Positions 34,628-46,614 of a stretch of DNA of 64,000 nucleotides are shown in pieces (the first letter of the stretch is position 1; each line of letters begins with the position of its first letter). Source of the stretch: Welwitschia mirabilis. Its lineage: Eukaryota > Gnetophyta > Gnetopsida > Welwitschiales. The stretch spans positions 148,272,420 through 148,336,419 of the forward strand of contig JBOZIK010000001.1 in assembly GCA_051453625.1 (NCBI GenBank). Reading direction: 5' to 3'. The notes under the pieces were generated by a model. The model was not told the origin of the DNA, searched no databases, and was given only the letters and a program-made list of their open reading frames with translations. The translations under genes were made by a program, and so were the position numbers.

Positions 34628-35555
34628 TCATGAATAATTATTCAAAATAAATCCCATATGATCACATACTTATAAATATAAATGTAAATAAATAAGAATT
34701 AAAATAAGAAAAAGAATCCCCTAAACAACCAAAGACTCATATCATTAAGTGAAAATTCAAAAAACAAAAGTGTCATCCTTTAAAATGAAGTTCATAGATA
34801 TTTGAATGTCTTAAAATTAGATGAATCTAATCTTATTGCTTTGGAATGCCAAAGTAAAGATCACTAGTCATGATAACCTCATAAAGTAAAACATTAGTTA
34901 AGTTTTAAACATGTTTAAGTGATAGCATAATGTTCACCTAAATAATAAGTTAAAAAGGAATTTAGATAATGGCAAGAAACTTTTTAAAATAATTTTTTTA
35001 TATCATGTTCAAGGTTTAATAACTCATACATTTTTAACCCTTTTTTATTTTTTTGCATTTCCCTAGTGTTATAATTAGGAATCGCAACTAAGCCATTAAA
35101 AATGTACTTTCTCTAAAAGATAAGTGCGTAATCATCTATATATTAATTTATTGAGTAAATTAAAATAAAAAAAGGTTAAAAATATAAAATCAAAAGGACA
35201 CACTAAAGGAAACAAGTTTTATGCAAATTTTAAATTCTATTCAACACTTTATTTATAAGAAAGAAAAATAAAAATTTATTTCTAATGCTAGGATCTTAGG
35301 ATAATGCATTTTCTTAGAAAAATAAGGATCAAACAAAATATTAAGAAATTGATAAAATATAAAAGGTATATAATCATTTTTTAGCAAAATGAATTGGATG
35401 TAAAAGTAATAAAATGATAAAGTATTAATAGCACAAATTTCAAAATTTAAATAAGAGATGAAGAAGTGATAAATTTCATTGAAGAATAATCCCTTATTGT
35501 AATGATGTAAATCTTGAATATCATCAACTAATGCATTTAAGGAAGTAGAAAAGAT

Positions 35556-38496
35556 TCAAAACAATTTTGAGCACTCTTTAGATAGTCTAAGAAGCTTTCT
35601 ATGATGTGACTTAATATATGGATTTCCATTAAAGAGGTAAGGTTTTTTTAAATTAACATGACTGAATGACATTTTATCTCCATAAGATCTAGTAGCAATA
35701 TAAGAAATAATAAATTCATATAATGAATGAAAAAACAATCTTTTATCAAAATCATAACATAAAAAAATTGAAACATCATTTTTAGTCAAATCATACTATT
35801 GAATAGAAGAGACATTAATGGTACTATTTGGGATCCAAGTCTTTTGAAGAAACTTCTTAGGATGATTGATTAGGATAGGTTTAATAAAATTAAGAAGCTT
35901 CTTAAGGTTTAATTCTAAGTATGGATTTGGATCAAGAAGACAAATGTTTATCCCAATTCAGAGTTCTAAGATATCCTAAGTTTTGTTTTTAAAAAGATTA
36001 ATCATTAAAAGAATAAGGTAAAGTGGACTTTATAAAATAGGAAAAGATGTTAGTTTTACATGGAGTTATAAAACAAACATATTAAGATATTTTTGTAGTA
36101 GATTCCTCAAGATAATGTATTTGATTAAATTCAAGGAGAGGAATTTGATTTGGAGATTTACTTAAACATTCAAAGGTTAGAGAGGGGAAAAGGTTATTAT
36201 TATTAAAATCAAAAGGTAATGTAGAGGTAGAAGTGGATGAAGGAATTCTATTTAAGATTTTACATGGAAGTATAAGTGATGGAGAAACATTTGTAAACTC
36301 TTTATGTTGTTTTATTTCATTCAAAAGTATAAGTCTATTCTTTATTAAGTTTGTTTAATTTTCGATTGCTTCTTCTTTATTTCTCTCCTCCTGATTGTTG
36401 ACTTAATCATTTCTTGGTCGAATTCTTTTTTATTTTGTTCATTATTTTCTTTACTAATATCCCTCATCTTCATTGTCCTCATCATTATCATTAAGTATAT
36501 ATTTCTCTTCCTTATTGTACTTATTCTTGTTTTGTTAAGGATTATTATCTTTATCTAAGTTGGTGGACTCCTTAAAAAGATCATTAAAAACATCATAGAA
36601 AGAAAAGAACCCATTGTATTCATTATGTAATGGAAGATTTTCTGATATTTCCTAACTTGACTCTTTTTCCTCTTTTCTGAATAATTCTATTAATTCTAAA
36701 CTATAATCATTATTTGTTTATTACTAAGTTGCTATTACTGATTATTATCATGGAATATCATATAGATGATAGGGGTGTGAGACTCCCATCATAATGTAAA
36801 TTCTCCATTGATTTTATTTTATTAACTAAATTCTCCCTTAGTCTCATACATTGGACTTCTATTAAATGTTGAAGTCCTTCATTCTTATCATAAAGTAAGT
36901 AAAAACTAGGAATGTAATCTAATATTGAATAGCATTATCATCATTTTCTTCCTCACCATCACATCATATTATTTCATTTCATTATTATATAATTCATTAA
37001 ATTCATTAGAAAGATAAATGTGATCATTATGTTCATCATGATTTAGAGAAGTTTTATATTTTTTAGGAGTTAATTCTTTTGTTTCAACTTTATTTTTTAA
37101 TAGGAAGTAAAAAGGATTATAACCTAGTTCATCATTTGATAAATAGTCATTTTAATTATTATTGTTGAACAATAGAGTTAAATCATCATTGTATTTCTTT
37201 CTTGTCCATCTCCTAATAACTTTGATATTGTAGGTTGATCATAGTTTTATTTTATATATTAAAGTAATAATAATTATTATTTCTAAGTCCTCTTCATGTT
37301 TCTTAAGGTGGATGTAGTAAGATAGATTCATTGTGTTACAAAAGAACATTAAAATATTTGATTTTATAATAAATTTTATTACAACATATTAATCAAATTT
37401 TCTAAGTTTTTATTGATATTTTCTTACCTNNNNNNNNNNNNNNNNNNNNNNNNNNNNNNNNNNNNNNNNNNNNNNNNNNNNNNNNNNNNNNNNNNNNNNN
37501 NNNNNNNNNNNNNNNNNNNNNNNNNNNNNNNNNNNNNNNNNNNNNNNNNNNNNNNNNNNNNNNNNNNNNNNNNNNNNNNNNNNNNNNNNNNNNNNNNNNN
37601 NNNNNNNNNNNNNNNNNNNNNNNNNNNNNNNNNNNNNNNNNNNNNNNNNNNNNNNNNNNNNNNNNNNNNNNNNNNNNNNNNNNNNNNNNNNNNNNNNNNN
37701 NNNNNNNNNNNNNNNNNNNNNNNNNNNNNNNNNNNNNNNNNNNNNNNNNNNNNNNNNNNNNNNNNNNNNNNNNNNNNNNNNNNNNNNNNNNNNNNNNNNN
37801 NNNNNNNNNNNNNNNNNNNNNNNNNNNNNNNNNNNNNNNNNNNNNNNNNNNNNNNNNNNNNNNNNNNNNNNNNNNNNNNNNNNNNNNNNNNTATTACAAC
37901 ATATTAATCAAATTTTCTAAGTTTTTATTGATATTTTCTTACCTCTTTTTCATTTCCTTAAGTATTATTGTTATTGAGTTATTTCTTTCTTAATAATAAT
38001 AGCTGCAAGATGGTTGTTCTTCATGATAGCTTATGGAATATGATTGGGATTCAATAAAATGATTATAGAATGTTTTACTAGTTGAGGTTAAATCCCTAAA
38101 ATATTGTAAATCATAATTTTCATTTCCATTTAAAGTTTGAAAATAATGAGGAGAAAAATAAGATTTCTAAAAAGTGGAAGGAGTCCTAGTTTCAAAATCA
38201 TTTAGAGTTCCCTAGAATTATTCTTGAAATATTTTTCCAAGTGTTTTATTTTCATAATTCTTAGAATTTCAATTTCTTCTTTTTTCTTAAGCTTTTATTT
38301 TAGCCAACATTTCTCGAAGTGGTCTTTTGTCATTATTCTTAGAAGTGGATGGGAAGGATAAATAAAAAGAATTCTTAGTTATAAGTTCTATGATATCATT
38401 AGAAGATAAGCTAAAAGATTTTTTTCTTTCACATCTCATTATAAAAACTATCTCTCCTACTATAATGTTCACATTCGAATTAGAGTGCTCTATCAT
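35556..38496 (-). pseudogene. unknown protein of the tandem element, copy in I1, degraded
   Basis: On the minus strand three frames remain open: 38287-38496 (ends STSKNNDKRPLREMLAKIKA), 36082-36324 (NNNNLFPSLTFECLSKSPNQ) and 35556-35789 (DFDKRLFFHSLYEFIISYIA, then KKPYLFNGNPYIKSHHRKLL). Further pieces such as SENLPLHNEYN and LGYNPFYFLLKNK lie between them in other frames. All have counterparts in the same order in I2. The protein was acidic in the middle and rich in Ser and Asn. No RT, protease, integrase or zinc knuckle is visible. It may be a highly divergent gag or an element-specific ORF. The coding direction matches the element. Confidence 0.55.
37377..37944. other. artificial gap (462 N) flanked by an exact 53-bp overlap
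   Basis: The 53 bases at 37377-37429, starting TATTACAACATATTAATCAA and ending TTCTTACCT, are repeated without change at 37892-37944. The paralogue in I2 (45250-45310) runs through this point with one copy and no insert. The N run at 37430-37891 therefore most likely replaces an unmerged overlap of two contigs. Confidence 0.9.
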
Positions 38497-39187
38497 GTTT
38501 TATTAATGAAGAAGGAGATAAAGCAATTTTTCTTCTATTCTATTATTTTCATAATTGCTCTTGAAAAATTTGTTTCTAATGTAACATAAGCAAAAAAATC
38601 TTAAAAATTACATATTTGGGATATGCATACATGTAATTTATTTATCATTGAGTAAGCCAATTAAGCTTTATTCCTTAGATATTTTATTTTTTCATAGATT
38701 TTATCATGCTCCTACATGCTCAGTAAAATGTTTTTCTGTTCATCATCATATTCATTATTAGATAATATCCTAGATTATCAAAAAATAGAAAACAAAAAAA
38801 AGAGAAAAAAATAGAATCACTAAAAAAATTAAAAAAAAAGACAACTATCAGTCATCTTCATGTGCCATATATAAGATAGAGTAGATGATGTTAACTTATT
38901 ACATGGTGGAAAACTAAAAACAAACCTATAGAAAATAATGAAAATCCTAATCCTAGATCATCATCTAGCACGTCATTTGGATAAAAAACAAGAAAATAAG
39001 ATCTAACAATGTAAAAAGGACAAAGACAAAAAAAAAGGCTTGAAAAATGCATTAAAAAAACATGAAAAGATGTACAAAATAAAACTACAATATTTATAAT
39101 AAAAATACAATGCTATTATAAACAAATACCTATATCAAAATCCAAAATAATTATCTAGGTAATAATAATTCTTGAACATCTTATAGC

Positions 39188-39208
39188 CTTACACAATAAC
39201 AATTCCAA
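39188..39208 (-). other. primer-binding site of internal unit I1
   Basis: On the minus strand TGGAATTGTTATTGTGTAAG follows the end of LTR D. It is a decayed match to the TGGCGCCGTTGCCGGGGAAG tRNA-Asp-type site seen in Athila elements; most differences are transitions. Confidence 0.6.
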
Positions 39209-39210
39209 TA

Positions 39211-40445
39211 TGTTGTAATGCATATTTATGCAAATATTACATCCTTAGTTAAATCCCATTAATCACAAATATATGCACATATAGAACATACTAATATAGA
39301 TGAGAGTCATTTAAACGTTATACTCCATTAAAGACACTAGGCTTAAAGATAAAGAATTGATATTTTTATGTTGTTCTTTTAAGGTTTAAAATTAAAATCA
39401 ATGATGTAAGAAAATAAACACATTAATGCAATGCAAAATGCAAACTAGTTTAAATGTAATATTTATCTGACCATCAAATTTTTATCATTAAGATTAGCCC
39501 TGTATATTCTAGATTAATTAAGAAAACTATCACTAATTCTAACTAACTTAGTATATTAAGTACCTTAAACATAATATGTAAAATATGTAATAATTAATGT
39601 AGGAAATATAAAATGCATTACAAGTTCCTAAACTGATGATTTTGAACTTAATAAAGATTACCCTTGATGACCTATATTACAAATGAAGCTATCATGAAAT
39701 AATAAGTAACATAAATCATAAGAGACATGCACATGAATAAAACTAAAAGAAGATTTTTAATAAAAGTTAAACTAACATCGTGTTATAAAGTAGCAACACC
39801 TGAATTAAGGAGACACAATTCAACACAAAGGAAGACTCCTCTTTATAACTAATAGATATACCTTCTATCCTTCAAGTTCCTACCATGAGAATTTCTAGTG
39901 CCAAAAAGGATGATTAAAGTCAAGGACAAAGGTGGTATTTCTTAACAATAATAAACTCAAAAATAGAAAATCTAATAGACATAACCAAAACCCTAATAGT
40001 GCATAAAAATTGCATGAAATATTGCATAAGTTTAGTAAAGTTTAGTATATTAACTAAAATTATGTATTATTCGTTTTGTCATCCAAATAATGTTGGGAAT
40101 AATGCCATGTCAAGAGAGTTCTATATTTAGCCTTCATGTTAGTCTAGTATCCTAATCAGCATAAAAGTAATGTCATCCAAGTGATTATCTAGATAATGGA
40201 GGGAATAAAAGACTTCTTCAAGCTCTTTAATTACCTGAATCTAGTCTTTTAGAACATTAATTCCTCATCAAAATATAAAGTATTAGATTTGATTTAAAAT
40301 GCCTTCAAATGTGCTAGTAATTATGCATTTTCATGATTTTCTTCTTAGCTTTTAATAATTATCATTTTTCACTTAAACCTATATAAATGTCCTATCAAAC
40401 TTCTCAAAATACTCCATTATAAATATGCAATTGGTAATCGTAGCA
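39211..40445 (-). repeat. LTR D (middle LTR of the tandem element)
   Basis: It starts TGTTGTAATGCATATTTATG and ends AATCGTAGCA. It has a primer-binding site on one side (39188-39208) and a polypurine tract on the other (40446-40461), so it served both units. It aligns along its whole length with LTRs B and E. Confidence 0.9.
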
Positions 40446-40461
40446 TAGCCCTCCACTTAGC
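40446..40461 (-). other. polypurine tract of internal unit I2
   Basis: On the minus strand GCTAAGTGGAGGGCTA directly precedes LTR D. Confidence 0.75.
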
Positions 40462-43400
40462 TTATAAGTTCCTAATAAAGTTGGTAAATAACTTTAATTG
40501 TAAATCAAATTAAATAAGATAAAAATTAACTAGGAATATGTAAATCAAGTTCAAAAATATTAGTATGTAGGATCACATCATAGAATTAAATAAACTATTT
40601 TTCTAACCTAGTAGATAATGTAACCATGATGTTGTTTGGTATGCCATCTAGATAATTATGGAGATAACAAGTTTTTGATAATCATTCTATAAAATATACC
40701 TACAATAATACTAATAAAAAAAACAAGATCAAGGCACTTATCCATGAGTTAGTCCTCCACTTAAAACATTTAGCACATAAAAAGGATAGAGATTAAATGT
40801 TATAATAAGAAGAATATTCATAAGATATAACCATAATAGCTTATATAAATTATGTGCATGTATAATGTATAATTAAAAAAAGTAATAATACAAAAATGAT
40901 ATTTATAAATCATGCAATTAAATTTTCAAGCATAACCTACAAAACAAAATATGTAAAAAATAATCAATCATTACATTATTTACTTCATTCATGATCCTAT
41001 GAATTGCTTAGATCATTCTCACAAGGAAAACAAACAACAAGTATTCTACCATTAAGTATATGTTTTACTAAACAATATCCATAATACATTTCATTTAACT
41101 AATAGAAGATCAAAATCAGATAAGTACATTATAGACATGCTTCATGAAAATGTAAAATAACCCTTTAAAATTTAAAATTTTACTTAAAATATCTCAAAAT
41201 ATATATCATGCCCGACCATAGGTGAATTAATACATTCTGTATTATATTAACATAAAAAAGAGATTAATATGCAAGTTAAGTATAAGTAAGCAAAATAAAT
41301 AAGCCTAGGAGATATAATATATATATGAAAAAAGGGTCAGAAAGAGGCAAAAAAGGATGAAACATAAAGATGATACATCACAAAAATTATGTTTGCATTA
41401 TCTGGCTAGTCATCTAGATGATAAAAAGAATGACAAGGATTTATAAGAGATCAGGAAAAAAATGAAAGAATAAGTAGAATAAGTAAAGCTCACACAGCAT
41501 CAAGGAGGTTTCAAAAGCTATCAAAGAGTTCAAAAGATGGAAAGTGACTAAGAATCATGATAAATCAAAAGATGATAAAAGATGTAAATGTACCAAACTA
41601 AGGAAGATAAATGAAATATTCCATGAACCCATAACCATTAAAAAAATAGTACTAAATGCATCAAAACGTAAAAATAAGATTAAATAACTTAACTAAAAAA
41701 GAAAGTAAAAGAATAGATGTGGAAAACTAGAACCATAAACTAAAGTAACATTATTTGCTTTAAAAAAATTAACTTTTATAAATAAAAACTATAAATAAAA
41801 ATAAAATTCAATAATAAAATTACTAAATAATCAAGTGCTAAGAATTTATGATGAAACAGTATGGAAATGAGTTTAAAATACAAATTAAAACAATTAAAGA
41901 AGAAAAAATGAAAATGGACAACCTAGGAATATGAAGATGGTTATGTACCTATCCTAAATTTAAACCTAACAAACCTTTATAGAAAAAGTTATGAAATCAC
42001 CTGATTAATGCTATATGACATAATGCAAAAACTTCATAAAGTACATTTTGGATAGGCAGTGATTATGATGATGCTAAGTAACTAATGTTTTTAAACAATG
42101 AATGATAAGATCAAAAGTTGTTAATAAATATACTCACTGATTAAAACTTTAAAACACAACAGAATCCTCAAAAGTAAAATGATCATGTAAGAATGCTTTA
42201 ATCTCAACAAGTTTAAGAAACAAACAATGCCTTTGATAACACGAGGAACATTACTAATTCTGTAGCCTCGAAGTATTTATTATTAATCCATAATGATGAA
42301 AGTACAACCATAGTCAAAGAAGTAAGAATCCACAAATCATGGCCAACTAACCCCCCAATGAAGTTTCCACATCTACTAATAGTGCTAAATGTCCCTCTTA
42401 GGAAAATTCACCCTGGTGCGGTAGGACATCATGGTGACCATGTATTAGTATAGAAATACTAGATCATGGTCATTATTCTTTTCTTTCTCTTTCCTTTTCT
42501 TTTGAATATGTCTTCAAAATAAATCCCAAATGACCATACACTTGCAAATATGAAGGTGAAAAAAATGAGATGAGAAAAAAGAAAGAATACCCTCAAACAA
42601 TCAAAAACTTAACCATAAAGAGAAAATACAAAAAAAAATCTTCCTTTAAAATGAAGTTCATAATATTTAAATATCTAAATATTGGGTGAATCCAATCTTA
42701 TGACTTTAATATACCCAAGTAAATATCACTAGTTATCATAACTTCATAAAGTAAAACACTAACCAAGTTTTAAAAATGTTTAAGTGATAACATGATGTCC
42801 ACCAAAAGAATAAGCTAAGAAAGAATTTAGATAATGATAGGAGGACTTTTTAAAACAATTTCTTATATCATGTTCAAGGTTTGATAACTCATGGATTTTT
42901 AACCCTTATTCATTTTTTTGAATTTCCCTAGTTTTCAAACTAGAAATCTCAACTGAGCCATTAAAAATGTATTTTCTTTAAAATATAAGAACTTAATTAT
43001 TTAGAGATTAATTTATTAAGTAAAATAAAAAATGAAAACTAAGGAAAAAAACATAAAATAAAATGGAAACATCAAAGCAAACAAGTTTTATGCAAATCCT
43101 AAATTCTCTTTGACACTTTATTTGAAATAAAGAAAAAGAAAAATTTATTCCCAAGGGTCTGGTCCTAGGATAATGCAATTTCTTAGAAAAATAAGAATAA
43201 AACCAAATACTAACTAATTGTTAAAACATAAAAGGTATACGATCATTTTTTAGCAAAATCAATTGGAGGTAAAAGCAACAAAAGGATAAAAGTTAAATAT
43301 TACAAATTTTAAAATTTAAATAAGAGATGAAGAAGTGATAAATTTCATTAAATAATAATATCTTATTAAAAATATAGATCATGAATATCATGATATAATG

Positions 43401-46400
43401 CATGCAAGAAAGTAGAAAAGATCCAAAAGGATTTTAAGGGCTCTTTAAAATGTCTAAGAATCTTTCTATCATGCAACATAAGATATGGATTTTTATTAAA
43501 GAGTAAGGATTTTTCTAATTAACATGACCAAATGATATTTTATCTTTACAAGATTTAGTAGCAATATAAAAGATAACAAATTCATATAACTCATTGAAAA
43601 ATAATATTTTATCAAACTCATGATGTAAATAATTTGAAACATAAATTTCATTCAAATCTTAATATTGAACAAGGACGATATTAATTGTACTATTTGACAT
43701 TCAAGGCATTTAAACATACTTCTTAGGATGATTAATTAAGGTAGGTTTAATAGACTTAAAAAGCTCCTTAATATTTAATTCTAAGCATAGATTTAGATCA
43801 ATAAGATAAGGTTTATCCTAGTTTAAAGTTCTAAGATATCCCAATTCTTGTTTTTGAAAAGAGTAGTCATTAAAAGCATAAGGTAAAGTGGACTTTATAA
43901 AAGAGGAAAAGATGTTACTTTGCCTTTTACATGGAGTTATAAAAGGAAATGATTAAGGTATTTTTGAAGTAGATTTCTTAAGATAATGTATTACATTAAA
44001 TTAAAGAAAAGGGATGTGATTTAAAGAATTATTTAAATGTTCAAATGGGAGAAGGGGAGAAAGGTTATCATTATTAAAATAAAAAGGTAATGTAGAAGTA
44101 GAAGTAAAAGAAGGGATGTCATTTAGGATTTTTCATGAAAGTACAAATGAAAGTGATGAAGAAACATGTGCAAACTCTTTAAATTGGTTTATTTCATTTA
44201 AACGTATAAGTCTATTATCTATTGAGTTTTTTCAATTTTCAATTGGTTCTTCTTTATTTCTCTTCTTCTCATTATTGACTTCATCATTTCTTAGTTTTAT
44301 TCTTTCTTTATTTTATTTATTTATATCTTTAATAATATCTCCCTCATCGCAATTATCATTATCATTATCATTGACTATATCTTTCTCTTCTTTATTATAC
44401 TCATTCATATTTTGTTGAGAATTATTATGTTTCCCTAAGCTAGTGGATTCCTCAAAACGATCATAAAAAGAAAAGTTCTTATTGTATTCATTATGTAATG
44501 GAAGATTTTTTGACATTTATCAAGTTAAATACTCTTACCCTATGTTGAATAATTCTATTGATTCTAAATTATAATCCTCGTTTTCTATCATTGAGTTTCT
44601 ATTACTAACTATTGTTCTAGATTACTTTTGGATGATAAGGCTAGATGATTCCATTCATAATATAATTTCTCCATTGATTTTATTTGATTACTTAAACTCT
44701 CCCTTATTTAATACATTGGAATTCTATTAAAGATTGAGCTCTTTTATTCTCATCACAAAATAAGTGGAAACTAGGGATATGATCTAATATTTTAATATCA
44801 TTATCACCATCTTCCTCCTCACTATTCTCATCATCTTGTTCAATTTCATTATTTTCTAATTTATTAGATTCATCAGAAAAAGAAATGTAATAATTATGTA
44901 CATTATGGTACAAATAAGTTTTAAATTTTTCAAAATTTAATTAGTTTGTTTCATTTTTATTTTTTAATAGGAAGTGAATGGGATTATAACCTATCTCATC
45001 ATTTGAAAAATAATAATCTTCATTCTTATTATTAAATAATACAGTTAAATCATTATTGTCTTTTATTTGTTATCCATCTGCTAATAAGTTTGATGTTGTA
45101 GGTTAATCTATACTTTTATTTTCTATGTTAAAGTAAGAATTATTGTTACTTATTATTTCTAAGTTCTGTTCATGTTTCTCAAGATGCGATGTAATAGGCT
45201 AGATTTGTTGTGTTGCAAAAGAACCTTGATATAGTTTACTTTTAATAAATTTTATTAAAACATATCAATCAAATTTCCTATGTTTTTTTGCCATTTTCTT
45301 GCCTCTTTTTCATTTCCTTACTTATTTTTATCACTGTGTTATCTATGTCTTCATAGTAACTTATTGTAGATGGATCTTCTTCTTTATCATAATGGATGGG
45401 AGATGATTCTTCTTCATGATAGATTATGGAAGATGATTGGGATTCATTAAAATGATTAAAGTATGTTACACTAGTTGAGGTGAAATTCCTAAAATATTAT
45501 AAATCATCATTTATATTTTAATTTAAAGTTTGAAAAGAAGAAGGGCAAAAATAAAAAGTTTGAAAAGATGAAGGGGTTTTACTCTCAAAATGATTTGAAT
45601 TTTCCTAGAATTATTATTGAAATATTTCTATAAGTGTTTCATTTCCATTATTTTTAAAATTTCTATAGTTTTTCCTCCTTTCTTCAACTCTCATTTTAGC
45701 CAATATTTCGTGAAGCCATCTCTTATCATTATTTTTATAGTGGATGGGAAGAATGACTAAGAATAATTATCAGTTCTTAGTTTTGTGTTATTATTAGAAG
45801 ATAATTTAAAAGGTTTTTATCTTTCACATCTTCTTCTAGAAATTATTTCTTCTAAAATAATGCTCACACTTAAATTAGAGGGTTCTATAATCTTTTACGT
45901 TATGCTACTCATTAATGAAGAATGAGATCAAGTGATTTTTATTGTATTCTATTATTTTCATAACTTCTCTTAAAAGATTTAGGTCTAATATTGTAAAAGA
46001 AGAAAAAATTTTCTTCAAATCTTGAAAAGTATGTACCTAGATGTGCATACCTATATTTTATTTATCATTGAGTAAGCCCTTTCTATTATTTTTTTATTAA
46101 GCTTTTTTCCCTTAGATATTTTAACTTTTCACCAAATTATATTGCATCCCTACATTCTTAGTAAAATATCTTCCTGTTCATCATCTCATTCATCTTCTAA
46201 ATAATATCTTGAATGACTAGAAAAAAAGAAATAAGAAAAGAAAGAAAGGAAATAGAATCATAAAAAACCAAAATAAAAGCACACTATTAGTCATCTTCAT
46301 GTGTCATTCGGATAATGGAGAAGATAATATCAACTTATTACATGATGGAAAATAAAAAATAAACCTATAGAAAATAATAGAAAATCCTAACCCAAGGTTG

Positions 46401-46593
46401 TCATCTTCCTTATTATCTAGATGATAGATAGAATGAAAAGTTTAAAAAATAAAGAGAAAACATAAAAAAACATGGAAAAAATAGAAAAATCACAATATTT
46501 ATTGTAAAACTATAATGCTACTATAAACAGATAACTTAATTGAAATTAAAAGCACTTATCTAGATAACGACAATCCTTAAATGCCTTGTGATC
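40462..46593 (-). other. internal unit I2 of the tandem element
   Basis: About 6.1 kb without gaps, the better copy for describing this family. The 3' third (40462-43400) is non-coding. The unknown ORF lies at about 43450-45960. Near the primer site the sequence is again non-coding. Position 41733-41737 (CCATA) is the undisturbed equivalent of the copia-alpha-2 insertion site. Confidence 0.85.
43450..45960 (-). pseudogene. unknown protein of the tandem element, copy in I2, degraded
   Basis: Minus-strand pieces from N- to C-terminus: NNDKRWLHEILAKMRVEERR (about 45700), SSSIIYHEEESSPIHYDKEE (about 45400), GYNPIHFLLKNKNET (about 44980), an acidic frame at 44704-44913 (EQDDENSEEEDGDNDIKILD), another at 44313-44516 (MSKNLPLHNEYNKNFSFYDR, then NDNDNDNCDEGD), STSTLPFYFNNDNLSPLLPF (about 44080), INHPKKYV (about 43730) and FYIATKSCKDKISFGHVN (about 43530). 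The order equals that in I1. Several internal stops remain. There is no recognisable domain. Taken together it could have encoded a protein of 700 residues or more. Confidence 0.55.
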
Positions 46594-46613
46594 TTTCCTA
46601 GCAATGATGCTAA
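46594..46613 (-). other. primer-binding site of internal unit I2
   Basis: On the minus strand TTAGCATCATTGCTAGGAAA follows LTR E. Against the Athila-type TGGCGCCGTTGCCGGGGAA the changes are nearly all G to A or C to T, as expected for methylated sites. Confidence 0.7.
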
Positions 46614-46614
46614 A

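Larger units (their letters stand above)
33652..39187 (-). other. internal unit I1, part 2, of the tandem element
   Basis: This aligns with 41738-46593 of unit I2 along its length; for example CATTATTTGCTT (33663 and 41749) and CCTCTTTTTCATTTCCTTA (37942 and 45301). It contains an expanded CT array, an artificial gap and the degraded unknown ORF listed separately. No pol domain is present. Confidence 0.8.

Noticed and set aside
34380-34631. Arg-Glu repeat protein on the minus strand
   Set aside because: It is a translation of the CT/GA microsatellite and a 100-N gap, not a gene.
37377-37944. A 53-bp direct repeat as a target-site or terminal repeat of an unseen element
   Set aside because: The paralogue has one copy and no insert; an unmerged contig overlap explains it better.
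44116-44418. Ser/Leu/Phe-rich plus-strand frame of 100 codons
   Set aside because: It is the complement of the acidic minus-strand ORF of the tandem element; hydrophobic composition comes from the opposite strand.
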